From the NCBI RefSeq assembly GCF_020386615.1, contig NZ_CP077769.1, positions 7,303,501 through 7,367,500 on the forward strand: a DNA stretch of 64,000 nt. The letters are read 5' to 3'. The notes under the pieces are model-generated. The model was not told where the DNA came from. It worked only from the letters and a program-made list of their open reading frames with translations, and made no database searches. Positions 34,029-41,225 of the stretch are shown here, piece by piece. Both the position numbers and the translations under genes were made by a program. Position 1 is the first letter of the stretch. Each line of letters begins with the position of its first letter. Origin of the DNA: Chitinophaga pendula (GTDB lineage Bacteria; Bacteroidota; Bacteroidia; Chitinophagales; Chitinophagaceae).

Positions 34029-34268
34029 ATACTTAAATTCTATCAATGGATAGCAGACAAGCTGAATATAGTGATTCACAATGCCGGTATACAACGCAGG
34101 ATCGCACTGGCAACAGGAGAAGCGCCGTGGAGTGAACGGCAGCAGGAGATCGAAGTGTTGCTGTCTGCACTCATACACTTGAACCATTTGCTGATACCGG
34201 TATTGCTGCAGCAGGACCAACCCGCCATGATAGTCAATGTTACCTCCGGCGGAGCCTTTATTCCATAG
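34029..34268 (+). pseudogene. Central fragment of an SDR oxidoreductase
   Basis: In one frame the plus strand reads WIADKLNIVIHNAGIQRR, APWSERQQEIEVLLSALIHL, NHLLIPVLLQQ and MIVNVTSGGAFIP, then a stop. This is the middle of a DltE-type SDR (NNAG strand, Ser of the catalytic VTSG). The N-terminal glycine-rich cofactor motif and the YxxxK helix are absent, and an in-frame stop precedes it at 34026. It starts immediately after the RHS-type gene, so that gene or its arrival may have interrupted the SDR. Confidence 0.7.
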
Positions 34269-34320
34269 GTATTTGCAGCGTACAACAATTCCCGGTAGAC
34301 ACTTACACCGGGCGTTGACG

Positions 34321-34773
34321 CTAAATAACCGTCATCTTGTAAAAAATATAATCCGTATTGATAGGAGGGATGTCTGCCACTCTCAATGCCGTAGCGATTT
34401 GTCCCCGGTGATAGGTAGAGTGATTGATAACCTGGAATAATAGATCCTGCACACTATTACTGAAGGGGTCGCCTTTAAAGGTCCGGTAATGAATGATAGC
34501 TTCCAGCCGACGTTCGCGGAGTATACGTAAAGAATCCTCATAGTTTTGTTGGTCTATCTCTCGGAGCTGTTCCCGGGGATGCAGGTCCCATACACCCACT
34601 CCCGGTTCACGGCTTTCTATCCTGGCATTCCATATCTGGTGACTGTTGAGGATATGACTGAATAACAACACACATTTCTCCGGCAAAGTATCGCCATGCG
34701 TAGCAAACAGCGTAGTCAGCTGTTGATTGTAATGATAATTGTAATCAAATAAAGGAGAGAAAAACGCATTCAT
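34321..34773 (-). CDS. DinB-family protein
   Basis: 150 residues from ATG 34773, which opens the first helix of the four-helix DinB fold (NAFFSPLFDYNYHYNQQL). The metal-binding histidines are visible as FSHILNSHQIW and NHSTYHRGQIATAL. DinB-like proteins bind metal and include mycothiol- and bacillithiol-dependent transferases; their roles in Bacteroidetes are mostly unknown. It stands alone, with the lanthipeptide-type precursor upstream on the same strand beyond a hairpin. Confidence 0.9.
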   Translation of the reverse strand: MNAFFSPLFDYNYHYNQQLTTLFATHGDTLPEKCVLLFSHILNSHQIWNARIESREPGVGVWDLHPREQLREIDQQNYEDSLRILRERRLEAIIHYRTFKGDPFSNSVQDLLFQVINHSTYHRGQIATALRVADIPPINTDYIFYKMTVI

Positions 34774-34875
34774 ATAACAAGCTATTATACACGCAATAGG
34801 CGGAAAGCCTAAAGTACGCATTAACCCTTATAAAACAAACGCCCGCTATACAGGCAGCTACCGGGAAATATAGAA

Positions 34876-34904
34876 AGGGCTGACCAATTAAATTGACCAG
34901 CCCT
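34876..34904 (-). terminator. Hairpin downstream of the lanthipeptide-type gene
   Basis: Inverted repeat AGGGCTG...CAGCCCT with an inner ATT-rich part pairing across two mismatches, 40 bases past the minus-strand stop at 34944 and followed by UUU on that strand. Confidence 0.5.
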
Positions 34905-34943
34905 CTTCGTGAAATACAGGCTTAAATGCCGTCATTGAAAATT

Positions 34944-35099
34944 TTACAGGCAATCACAACGGGTGATAAGACGGGAAGAAGTAGTACAGCTGGTATCTTC
35001 GATAGAAGTTACGCAGATACGTCCTTCGGCTTTGCCTTTGCTCAGGTCAGCGATTTTTACTTTGCCCAGGTTGAGTTTTTTTTGACTGATCTTTTTCAT
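34944..35099 (-). CDS. Class I lanthipeptide-type precursor (51 aa)
   Basis: A 51-residue peptide. Leader MKKISQKKLNLGKVKIADLS closely follows the Chitinophaga-type class I lanthipeptide leader (KK-LNLGKVK-A-LS), as known for pinensin-like precursors. The core is rich in Thr/Ser and Cys: ICVTSIEDTSCTTSSRL and ITRCDCL, giving four Cys and nine Thr/Ser in the last 24 residues, suitable for (methyl)lanthionine rings. No LanB dehydratase, LanC cyclase, protease or transporter is in the window, so it is an orphan precursor that would need enzymes in trans. The plus-strand frame over the same bases has no protein character. Start is the only ATG giving the leader. Confidence 0.78.
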   Translation of the reverse strand: MKKISQKKLNLGKVKIADLSKGKAEGRICVTSIEDTSCTTSSRLITRCDCL

Positions 35100-35418
35100 A
35101 ACAGTTTGCTTTTGAAGGTGAGAATTGTTGACTTAGGGTTATGGGTTACAGATTAACGTACTGAATATATGTAATAAAAACGAGCTGGCAAAGATTAATT
35201 GACCGGTAAATACCCTACTGAAATGACCTTGAATTTATCTTGTTGTTTCTCATCTACTTGCAACACCAGCTTGTCTATGTTCGAAAAACTAAAAGGCGAA
35301 AACACAGACAGACTACCTCTCAGCACTCTTCGCCATCTTCCGCAAAGAAAAAGTAGATGCGCCCTGGTGAATGTATGCCACAACCCCACCATGCCACATA
35401 GCCAAGACCCCCTACCCC
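35100..35418. other. Intergenic region with a possible frameshifted gene remnant
   Basis: No intact gene. On the plus strand near 35305-35370 one frame reads TDYLSALFAIFRKEKVDAPW and the next, slightly shifted, reads ALVNVCHNPTMPHSQDP; together these look like the C-terminal region of a TIM-barrel protein, but the match is from memory and weak. Confidence 0.3.
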
Positions 35419-37110
35419 TTATTCAGAGAGATACTTGTCAGCAAGCATCCGGATATCCTTGGCATTTACATCTTGTCCGGTTTTGTCCTTAAAACCTTCC
35501 TCCGCTACCTGTGCACATAATTCTTCTCGATCGTTTTCATCTGATGTCTTTTGATAACGCAATTGCTTTAGTGCTTTGATAATTTGAAGACGTACCAATT
35601 CCGATATCTTCCCCTCAACGGTAAATGGATCTCTGGCCCTGGCTTCTTCAATACGAACAGCATCCAGCGCTTCCTTTTTAGTTTTAAAGGTGCGCCCCGC
35701 CAACTGGTGCTCAAAATAGGCAACATTTACCTGTGCCGCCGCCAGCTTAATGGATCGCATCGCCTGTAAAATATCCCTGATAGCCTTCGCACCTCCCTTT
35801 TTCGCTGCTGCCCAAAACAACGATTGTTGATTGGAACCTATCACCTCATTAATATCTATACTACCCGCTTTTAGAAGAGTCATTGCCTTATATAACTCCA
35901 CAGGCGCCGCCAACCCACGGTTGGTCTCACTTTGTAATATGCCGATCAGGTGTAACATCGCTGTACGCTCCTCCTCTGATAAGATAATATCATCTGTGCC
36001 CTGGCCTTGTAGTACCTGTAATATACCGTCGGCAAATGCCTCCTCATCTCCCACCGTAGCTGCGATCTCATCATAGGCAGGCGCATCGCTGCTACCAAAA
36101 ACCGAAACAAGCATATTGGTCATATGAAATCGCTTCAGCATCCTGTAACTTGCTGCATTAGCTACTGTTGTAGTCACCGAGATTTGCGGCGCACTTGAAT
36201 ATCGAAGCTGCTGGTTCGCAAGCTTTACAATGTCTCTCCCGCTTTCAATAACATGTACTCGAGGAGGCATTACACTCTTCGGATGTTCTTTGCGAAGCTT
36301 CGTAGGAGCCTCACTTTTAAGGGGAGAATAAAGTGCCGACTGCATAAATTGCTCAGCATGCAATTGCGAACGATACGCCAGCGTCATACCCGGTATTTTT
36401 ATTATTTCACCATTGTCAAGTGGCAAACTCAAAGCATGTCCTCCCGGAACTTTTTGGACATCATCAAAGCCCTGCCCTGCAGGAGATGTAGGATGAAATA
36501 ACGATAGTGGTGCCTTCTTTTTGGGTGTCGATAGTACCGCCGCTGGAGGCGCAGCCATTACCCGGGCGGGGCGCGCAGAGACTGAAGTAGCAACCTGAGG
36601 GGCGACAACCGCTGGCGTAGTTCCAGTTGAAGACGGCCCAGGAGTAAATGTATGTTCAATAAAATAGGCACTCTCGGAGTCATGCCCTCTATTCCATTCA
36701 TTCAATAGTGCCATTCTATGTTCTATCGATTCATCGCTCATCAAATAGTTTTTGACATCCTCCTTGCTAATACTTGTTCTGTTTTCAACTCCATAATCTT
36801 TAAGCCAACGCCATACATCATCATGCTGACGTACATAGTTAACAGCATGTTCTCTTTTAAACTGAATGGAAGCGTTACCTGGGGCTACCATCTTAAGAGG
36901 TCCTTTTTCGCCAGTATCAACATGTCGCTGAAGAGATAATGCCTTTCCTGCCATACGTTCCTGCAATACCCCGGTATAGTAGGGTAACTGCTCACGGAAT
37001 GCTGCCGTTGATAAGATGCCGGCTCCGGATGAACGCGTAGCTGGAATATTATTGGCAACTGCCTGGGAATCAGATCTTGTAGATCGATCATTGGAGTAAA
37101 CTTGGGACAT
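35419..37110 (-). CDS. Orphan 563-residue protein, unknown
   Basis: 563 residues, no signal peptide and no membrane helix. Residues 1-60 are polar and disordered (MSQVYSNDRSTRSDSQAVAN). Then LKMVAPGNASIQFKREHAVN and DDVWRWLKDYGVENR. A Pro/Ala-rich linker lies at about 165-210 (TFTPGPSSTGTTPAVV, PKKKAPLSLF). The second half is helical, with SEEERTAMLHLIGILQSE, AAKKGGAKAIRDILQAMRSI and a charged C-terminus. I recognise no family. The disordered start, linker and helical C-terminal domain resemble an exported effector or cargo protein, but no secretion genes are near. It sits in the decayed 34-40 kb stretch and may be laterally acquired. Confidence 0.6.
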   Translation of the reverse strand: MSQVYSNDRSTRSDSQAVANNIPATRSSGAGILSTAAFREQLPYYTGVLQERMAGKALSLQRHVDTGEKGPLKMVAPGNASIQFKREHAVNYVRQHDDVWRWLKDYGVENRTSISKEDVKNYLMSDESIEHRMALLNEWNRGHDSESAYFIEHTFTPGPSSTGTTPAVVAPQVATSVSARPARVMAAPPAAVLSTPKKKAPLSLFHPTSPAGQGFDDVQKVPGGHALSLPLDNGEIIKIPGMTLAYRSQLHAEQFMQSALYSPLKSEAPTKLRKEHPKSVMPPRVHVIESGRDIVKLANQQLRYSSAPQISVTTTVANAASYRMLKRFHMTNMLVSVFGSSDAPAYDEIAATVGDEEAFADGILQVLQGQGTDDIILSEEERTAMLHLIGILQSETNRGLAAPVELYKAMTLLKAGSIDINEVIGSNQQSLFWAAAKKGGAKAIRDILQAMRSIKLAAAQVNVAYFEHQLAGRTFKTKKEALDAVRIEEARARDPFTVEGKISELVRLQIIKALKQLRYQKTSDENDREELCAQVAEEGFKDKTGQDVNAKDIRMLADKYLSE

Positions 37111-37239
37111 AACACGGAGGATAGGGCGTTAACGATTTCATAGCCTTATACAAGATACTAAATATTTCCCCCCCTCCCCCGTATTTTAGATACAACAATA
37201 CTTATTTTGGATACTCCTGGGCCCCCGCTTCTTAGCAAT

Positions 37240-37518
37240 TTTACATCGTCAGCAACCGGTCATCTTTCAGCAACGATATCCTGACGAAATTCGAAGCCTC
37301 CCTGGTAGCATACTTCACAGACAATAACAGCCTGCATTCACCAGCATATCATAGAACCGGCCAAGGTAAACTGCTGCAATCCAATGCCTCCGCCGCATAG
37401 ATCGCCTATGAGTTGGGATTCGGATACCCACAGTCCTTCAATAAACTATTTAAAGATAAAACGGGCATGTCGCCCGGCCGCAGACAACATATCAATGAGC
37501 CATACAGCAAAATATAAT
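37240..37518 (+). pseudogene. Decayed AraC-family regulator
   Basis: One frame reads FSNDILTKFEASLVAYFTDN, then LHSPAYHRTGQGKLLQSNASAA, a TAG stop (about 37397), then IAYELGFGYPQSFNKLFKDK and TGMSPGRRQHINEP to a TAA at 37516-37518. These are the linker and the second HTH (IAYELGF--PQ-F--LFK---G-SP) of an AraC regulator, with the usual Glu before IAYELGF changed to the stop and about 35 residues of the first HTH missing. It lies directly upstream of the aldehyde dehydrogenase on the same strand, so it may be its former regulator. Confidence 0.72.
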
Positions 37519-37555
37519 TGAGCCGTGTAGCAAAACACGGTGGCTGTCCGACCGC

Positions 37556-37563
37556 TAATTTTG
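37556..37563 (+). promoter_or_regulatory. Candidate -7 element for the aldehyde dehydrogenase
   Basis: TAATTTTG matches TAnnTTTG, 16 bases before the ATG at 37579, giving a very short leader. A small hairpin (CCGTGT/ACACGG, about 37523-37540) lies just upstream. No -33 TTG at normal distance. Confidence 0.35.
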
Positions 37564-37578
37564 CTGTAAAATCTAAGT

Positions 37579-38994
37579 ATGAAAATCATCAACAGTGTTT
37601 ATATCAACGGACAGTTCCTGCCTGCTTATGGACAAGAAACAGCTAGCATCTTGAGTCCGCTCAATGGCAAAGCAATAGCTTCATTGACCTATGCTAATGA
37701 AGAAGATACCAGGGCCGCTATCTGCGCAGCAGATGAAGCATTAAAATCCTATGCGCAAAGTAGCATCCCCGAAAGGATCACCTACCTCCAAAGCATACAC
37801 GATGCCATCATGGATAGGATGGATGATCTCATAGAAGCAACCATCCTGGAATACGGTGCCCCGAGGGACCGTGCCAGGTGGGCTAACATACTGGCTGCCA
37901 CTACATTTACTAATTACATTGCCGTGCTGAAAGACTATCCCTTTGAACGCCAGGTCAACGAATCTACGGTGATCATGGAGCCGGTAGGCGTAGCGGCCTT
38001 GTTTACACCGTGGAATGCCACTGCAGGCTCCATCGCCGTGAAGTTAGCCCCTGCCCTGGCCGCCGGCTGCACCGTGATCCTGAAACCCAGCGAATTCACC
38101 CCCTGGCAGGCACAGATTGTGATGGAAGCTATTCATACCGCAGCCTTGCCCACCGGCGTAGTCAATATGGTCAATGGAAGAGGAGATGTCATCGGCAGCG
38201 CGATCATGGAGAGCCCCATTGTCAACAAAATATCCTTTACTGGATCTACCGTAGTAGGAAAAACACTCGCACGCCAGGCAGTGGATACGATGAAAAGAGT
38301 CACACTGGAACTAGGCGGCAAATCAGCGAATATCATCCTGGATGATGCTGACCTGAACCAAGCAATTCCTATGGCGCTGCAAGCGGCATTTATGAACAAC
38401 GGACAAGCTTGTATAGCAGGCTCCCGCCTGCTGGTGCCAGCAACAAAAATGGCGGCCGTAAAAGCCGCGCTGATAGCCGCGGCGCCCGCATTCGTCGTGG
38501 GCAATCCGGAATATGCAGATGTCAATATAGGACCACTCGCCAGCCAGAAACAATTCGATCGCGTCCAGCACTACATCGCCGCCGGCATCGCAGCGGGCGC
38601 CGAACTCATTTATGGTGGCCCTGGCCGCCCCGACGGATTGTCAGAAGGATACTATGTGCAACCAACCATCTTTTTTAATGTACATAAGGATATGCAGATC
38701 GCCCAGGAAGAAATATTCGGCCCCGTACTTAGCGTAATAGCCTATCACAACGAAGCCGAAGCCGTGGCCATCGCCAACGAATCACCTTACGGCCTCATGG
38801 CATATATCAGCTCAACAAATATGGAAAAGGCACAAAAAATAGCCGCCGGGTTGAAAGCTGGTAGAGTACTTATCAATACCTTGAAACACGACCCCTTCGC
38901 ACCTTTTGGCGGATATAAAGAGTCCGGAATAGGAAGAGAAAATGGAGTATATGGTCTGGAAGAATACCTGGAAATAAAAACACTGATAGCATAA
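37579..38994 (+). CDS. NAD(P)-dependent aldehyde dehydrogenase
   Basis: 471 residues, full length for the family. Signatures: GVAALFTPWNATAGSIAVKL, AAGCTVILKPSEFTP, the cofactor-binding FTGSTVVGKTL, the general-base Glu in TLELGGKSANI, and the catalytic Cys in NNGQACIAGSR (about residue 277), with QEEIFGPVLSV near the C-terminus. It oxidises an aldehyde to the acid in the cytoplasm. The upstream AraC remnant and the downstream Crp/Fnr (frameshifted) and RidA genes form its neighbourhood. Substrate unknown; the group is close to the general 470-residue fermentative or betaine-type enzymes. Confidence 0.93.
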   Translation: MKIINSVYINGQFLPAYGQETASILSPLNGKAIASLTYANEEDTRAAICAADEALKSYAQSSIPERITYLQSIHDAIMDRMDDLIEATILEYGAPRDRARWANILAATTFTNYIAVLKDYPFERQVNESTVIMEPVGVAALFTPWNATAGSIAVKLAPALAAGCTVILKPSEFTPWQAQIVMEAIHTAALPTGVVNMVNGRGDVIGSAIMESPIVNKISFTGSTVVGKTLARQAVDTMKRVTLELGGKSANIILDDADLNQAIPMALQAAFMNNGQACIAGSRLLVPATKMAAVKAALIAAAPAFVVGNPEYADVNIGPLASQKQFDRVQHYIAAGIAAGAELIYGGPGRPDGLSEGYYVQPTIFFNVHKDMQIAQEEIFGPVLSVIAYHNEAEAVAIANESPYGLMAYISSTNMEKAQKIAAGLKAGRVLINTLKHDPFAPFGGYKESGIGRENGVYGLEEYLEIKTLIA

Positions 38995-39039
38995 GAACAA
39001 TAACAACTAACTTTAAGGCTCAACTACGTCTCCTTGAAC

Positions 39040-39626
39040 ATGCAGGAAACAATCATGCGTCAACAGCTAAGACAACACATAGAGAAGATAGTGCCATTGA
39101 CAGATGATGAGTTCGAATTTATTGTGACTCACTTCAGTATCCGGCATGCTAAGAAACGCGAGTTTGTCTTTAAACAGGGAGATGCCGTGGAATATACCTA
39201 CTTCGTAGTGGCTGGCCTGCTGAAACTGGTGTTTGAAGAAGAAGAGTCCGGTAAACAGCATATCGTTGCCTTTGCCATGGAAGACTGGTGGGAAAGCGAT
39301 TTCCTGGCTTTCTATTCGCGTACCAAAGCAACGATGTCCCTGCAGTGTATTGAAGAAACTTCCATGTACTGCCTTACATGGGAAGGCTATCAGCAATTGT
39401 GCGCCGGTTCACGTAAAATGGAACACTTTTTCCTCATCAAAGCAAACTATGGCATATCGGCTCACAACAAAGAATACTGTCCTTTATTACTGCCAACGCA
39501 AAAGATCGCTATGAGCAACTCCTCAGGCGATATCCTTCTCTTTTCCAGCGAGTACCGAAGACATTGCTCGCATCCTATCTCGGCGTATCCAGAGAAACCC
39601 TTAGTCGCTTCGGACGCTCTGCATAA
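39040..39626 (+). pseudogene. Crp/Fnr-family regulator with a frameshift
   Basis: The first frame gives a normal cyclic-nucleotide-binding domain (KREFVFKQGDAVEYTYFVVA, ESDFLAFYSRTKATMSLQ) up to YGISAH at about 39463. After that the same frame turns to non-family sequence and runs to 39738. A neighbouring frame from the same point reads QRILSFITANAKDRYEQLLR, YPSLFQRVPKTLLASYLGVS and RETLSRFGRSA, ending TAA 39624-39626, which is the expected Crp/Fnr C-terminal HTH of the Bacteroidetes type. A one-base deletion in CTCACAACAAAG (39461-39472) explains it. Either the gene is broken or the base is a sequencing error. Start at ATG 39040 or 39055. Confidence 0.8.
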
Positions 39627-39741
39627 GCCGATCAACATAATTGTGAGATTTGTCACACGTCAAAACGCTCTATTGTACCCATCTTTGCATCGTACAAATT
39701 ATCCATTGCGCGCGCACTGGCACATCCTAAAAGAATAAGTA

Positions 39742-40131
39742 ATGGAAAAGCGAATAATCAATCCCTGGCAATGGCAGGATCAACGTAGCTATGTCCAGGC
39801 CGTTGAAGTGAAAGAAGTCACAGGTACCCTCTATTGTGCCGGACAGGCAGCCGTGCATGCCGATGGAACCTCCAGTAACGCCGACATGAGAACGCAGCTA
39901 CTATTGGCCATCGAAAACCTGGAAAAGGTGATCTCCGAAGCAGGATATGAGTGTAAAAATATCATACGCCTCAATATCCTGTCCTCCTCATCAGAAGAAT
40001 TCTTCTCCTGCTTTGATACCTTTCAGGAATGGATCGCCCAACATGGCATCAAACAGGTAAGTACCTTCTTTGAAGTACCCAAATTGTTTGAAACACTGAA
40101 AGTAGAGCTGGAAGCAATAGTAGTGAAGTGA
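39742..40131 (+). CDS. RidA-family protein
   Basis: 129 residues, a single YjgF/RidA domain. It opens with INPWQWQDQRSYVQAVEV and has GTLYCAGQAAVHADG, IENLEKVISEAGYECKNIIR and a final STFFEVPKLFETLKVELEAI. RidA proteins hydrolyse reactive enamines and imines made by PLP enzymes. The usual catalytic Arg appears to be replaced in this subgroup (FEVPKLFE in place of R-AVEV), so it may not be a canonical deaminase. It lies downstream of the Crp/Fnr pseudogene and an aldehyde dehydrogenase and ends at a bidirectional hairpin. Confidence 0.87.
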   Translation: MEKRIINPWQWQDQRSYVQAVEVKEVTGTLYCAGQAAVHADGTSSNADMRTQLLLAIENLEKVISEAGYECKNIIRLNILSSSSEEFFSCFDTFQEWIAQHGIKQVSTFFEVPKLFETLKVELEAIVVK

Positions 40132-40154
40132 TCTGATCTGATAGAATATATCTG

Positions 40155-40195
40155 TAATCGGCCTTGGTTGTTAAACTAAGGCCGATTACTTTTTT
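40155..40195. terminator. Rho-independent terminator after the RidA gene
   Basis: Perfect 11-bp stem (40155-40165 with 40178-40188), 12-base loop, followed by CTTTTTT. It overlaps the end of the minus-strand remnant at 40186. Confidence 0.8.
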
Positions 40196-40440
40196 AACCC
40201 TTTTGTCTCTTCATATTTCCGGGACAATACGTCTCCTTCTCTCCCAGCATACAGCTCCAGGCCATCGCCGCTCCAGCGCATATTGATCCGCATGCATCCG
40301 CATGATATCAGATCATAAACAAACGCGGCATCCCCAACAGCTAGCCAGTTCCTCCCCTGACGGTGGAAGAGGTAGCCGGTTGCTGCATAAGCATCAGTCA
40401 GGAATTCGCAGCACACAGGCTGTACCTGCTGCCGTCCATT
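40186..40440 (-). pseudogene. C-terminal fragment of a flavin-dependent monooxygenase/halogenase
   Basis: The minus strand reads GYLFHRQGRNWLAVGDAAFV then YDLIS, close to the second FAD motif of tryptophan-halogenase-like enzymes (GWLAVGDAAF-YDP-SS-G). After it the frame loses family character. There is no ATG of its own family, no GxGxxG start and no Glu/Lys halogenase centre, so this is a remnant only. The enzyme class (halogenase or related geranylgeranyl-reductase-like monooxygenase) cannot be decided. Confidence 0.5.
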
Positions 40441-40509
40441 TTAATGACCTCGTCATCGGTTATGCCCCCACGTAACAATTCCGTAACTTTCATCAAGCAG
40501 GCTTTTGTA

Positions 40510-40517
40510 TACTTTTG
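40510..40517 (+). promoter_or_regulatory. Candidate promoter of the sigma/FecR/TonB operon
   Basis: TACTTTTG matches TAnnTTTG 41 bases before the sigma-factor ATG at 40558, and TTTC at 40488-40491 sits at the expected -33 distance. This is the best promoter candidate in the window. Confidence 0.5.
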
Positions 40518-40557
40518 CGGGGCTGGTACTTAAGCTGTAAAGCGCTTTGATCTCTGC

Positions 40558-41124
40558 ATGCAAATGGCAATAAATTATAACTCGCCGGATGATGAACTGT
40601 TGGTGCTTTGGAGGAACGGTGATCTCCAGGCATTCGATGAATTGTTTAGACGCTATTTCCAACCCCTCCATCAATATGCTGTCAAAAACCTGCGGAATGC
40701 CATGCTGGCCGAAGAAATCGTCATGGATGTAATGCTCCGCATCTGGAACACAAATGGCGCCATTCACTGCCCCGCCGGATTCAAACCATATATATTACGT
40801 GCCTTAAAAAATGCCATCTTCAACCATTTCAGATCATCCAGTCCGGCTATCATATCATGGGAAGAACTACCTGCCGGCCAGGATATTCCCACCTACAACT
40901 CCCCGGATCACAAATTAATACATGACGAAACCCGCGAACTATACCTCGCCGCACTCTCCTCGCTGTCTGCTAAAAAAAGAGAAGTCTTTATCCTCAGCCG
41001 CGACGAACGCCTCACCTACAAAGAGATCGCCCATCAACTCAATATCTCCGTCAATACCGTAGAAAACTATATAGCCGCTTCCCTCGCCCACATGAGAGAG
41101 AAGATGAATGTTAACAAATTGTAA
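40558..41124 (+). CDS. ECF RNA polymerase sigma factor (FecI-like)
   Basis: 188 residues. Region 2: FDELFRRYFQPLHQYAVKNL, then AEEIVMDVMLRIWN. Region 4: LSAKKREVFILSRDERLTYK, then EIAHQLNISVNTVENYIAAS. It directs RNA polymerase to its cognate promoters when released by the anti-sigma protein. It is followed by FecR and an STN-domain TonB receptor, the standard three-part cell-surface signalling relay of Bacteroidetes. Its own operon is the likely target. Start is ATG 40558; ATG 40564 is also possible. Confidence 0.94.
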   Translation: MQMAINYNSPDDELLVLWRNGDLQAFDELFRRYFQPLHQYAVKNLRNAMLAEEIVMDVMLRIWNTNGAIHCPAGFKPYILRALKNAIFNHFRSSSPAIISWEELPAGQDIPTYNSPDHKLIHDETRELYLAALSSLSAKKREVFILSRDERLTYKEIAHQLNISVNTVENYIAASLAHMREKMNVNKL

Positions 41125-41225
41125 AGCCCGAAAATCATAGGGTGGTATCTTCTCAAAACAGTGTTTCTCTCTATGAGTGCCTGTAAAGGATCTCTTTTTT
41201 TACATCCGCTTCAACAAAAACTAAT

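Noticed and set aside
34926..35156. 76-codon plus-strand frame over the lanthipeptide-type gene
   Set aside because: The minus strand gives a peptide with a known leader type, while the plus-strand frame has no features.
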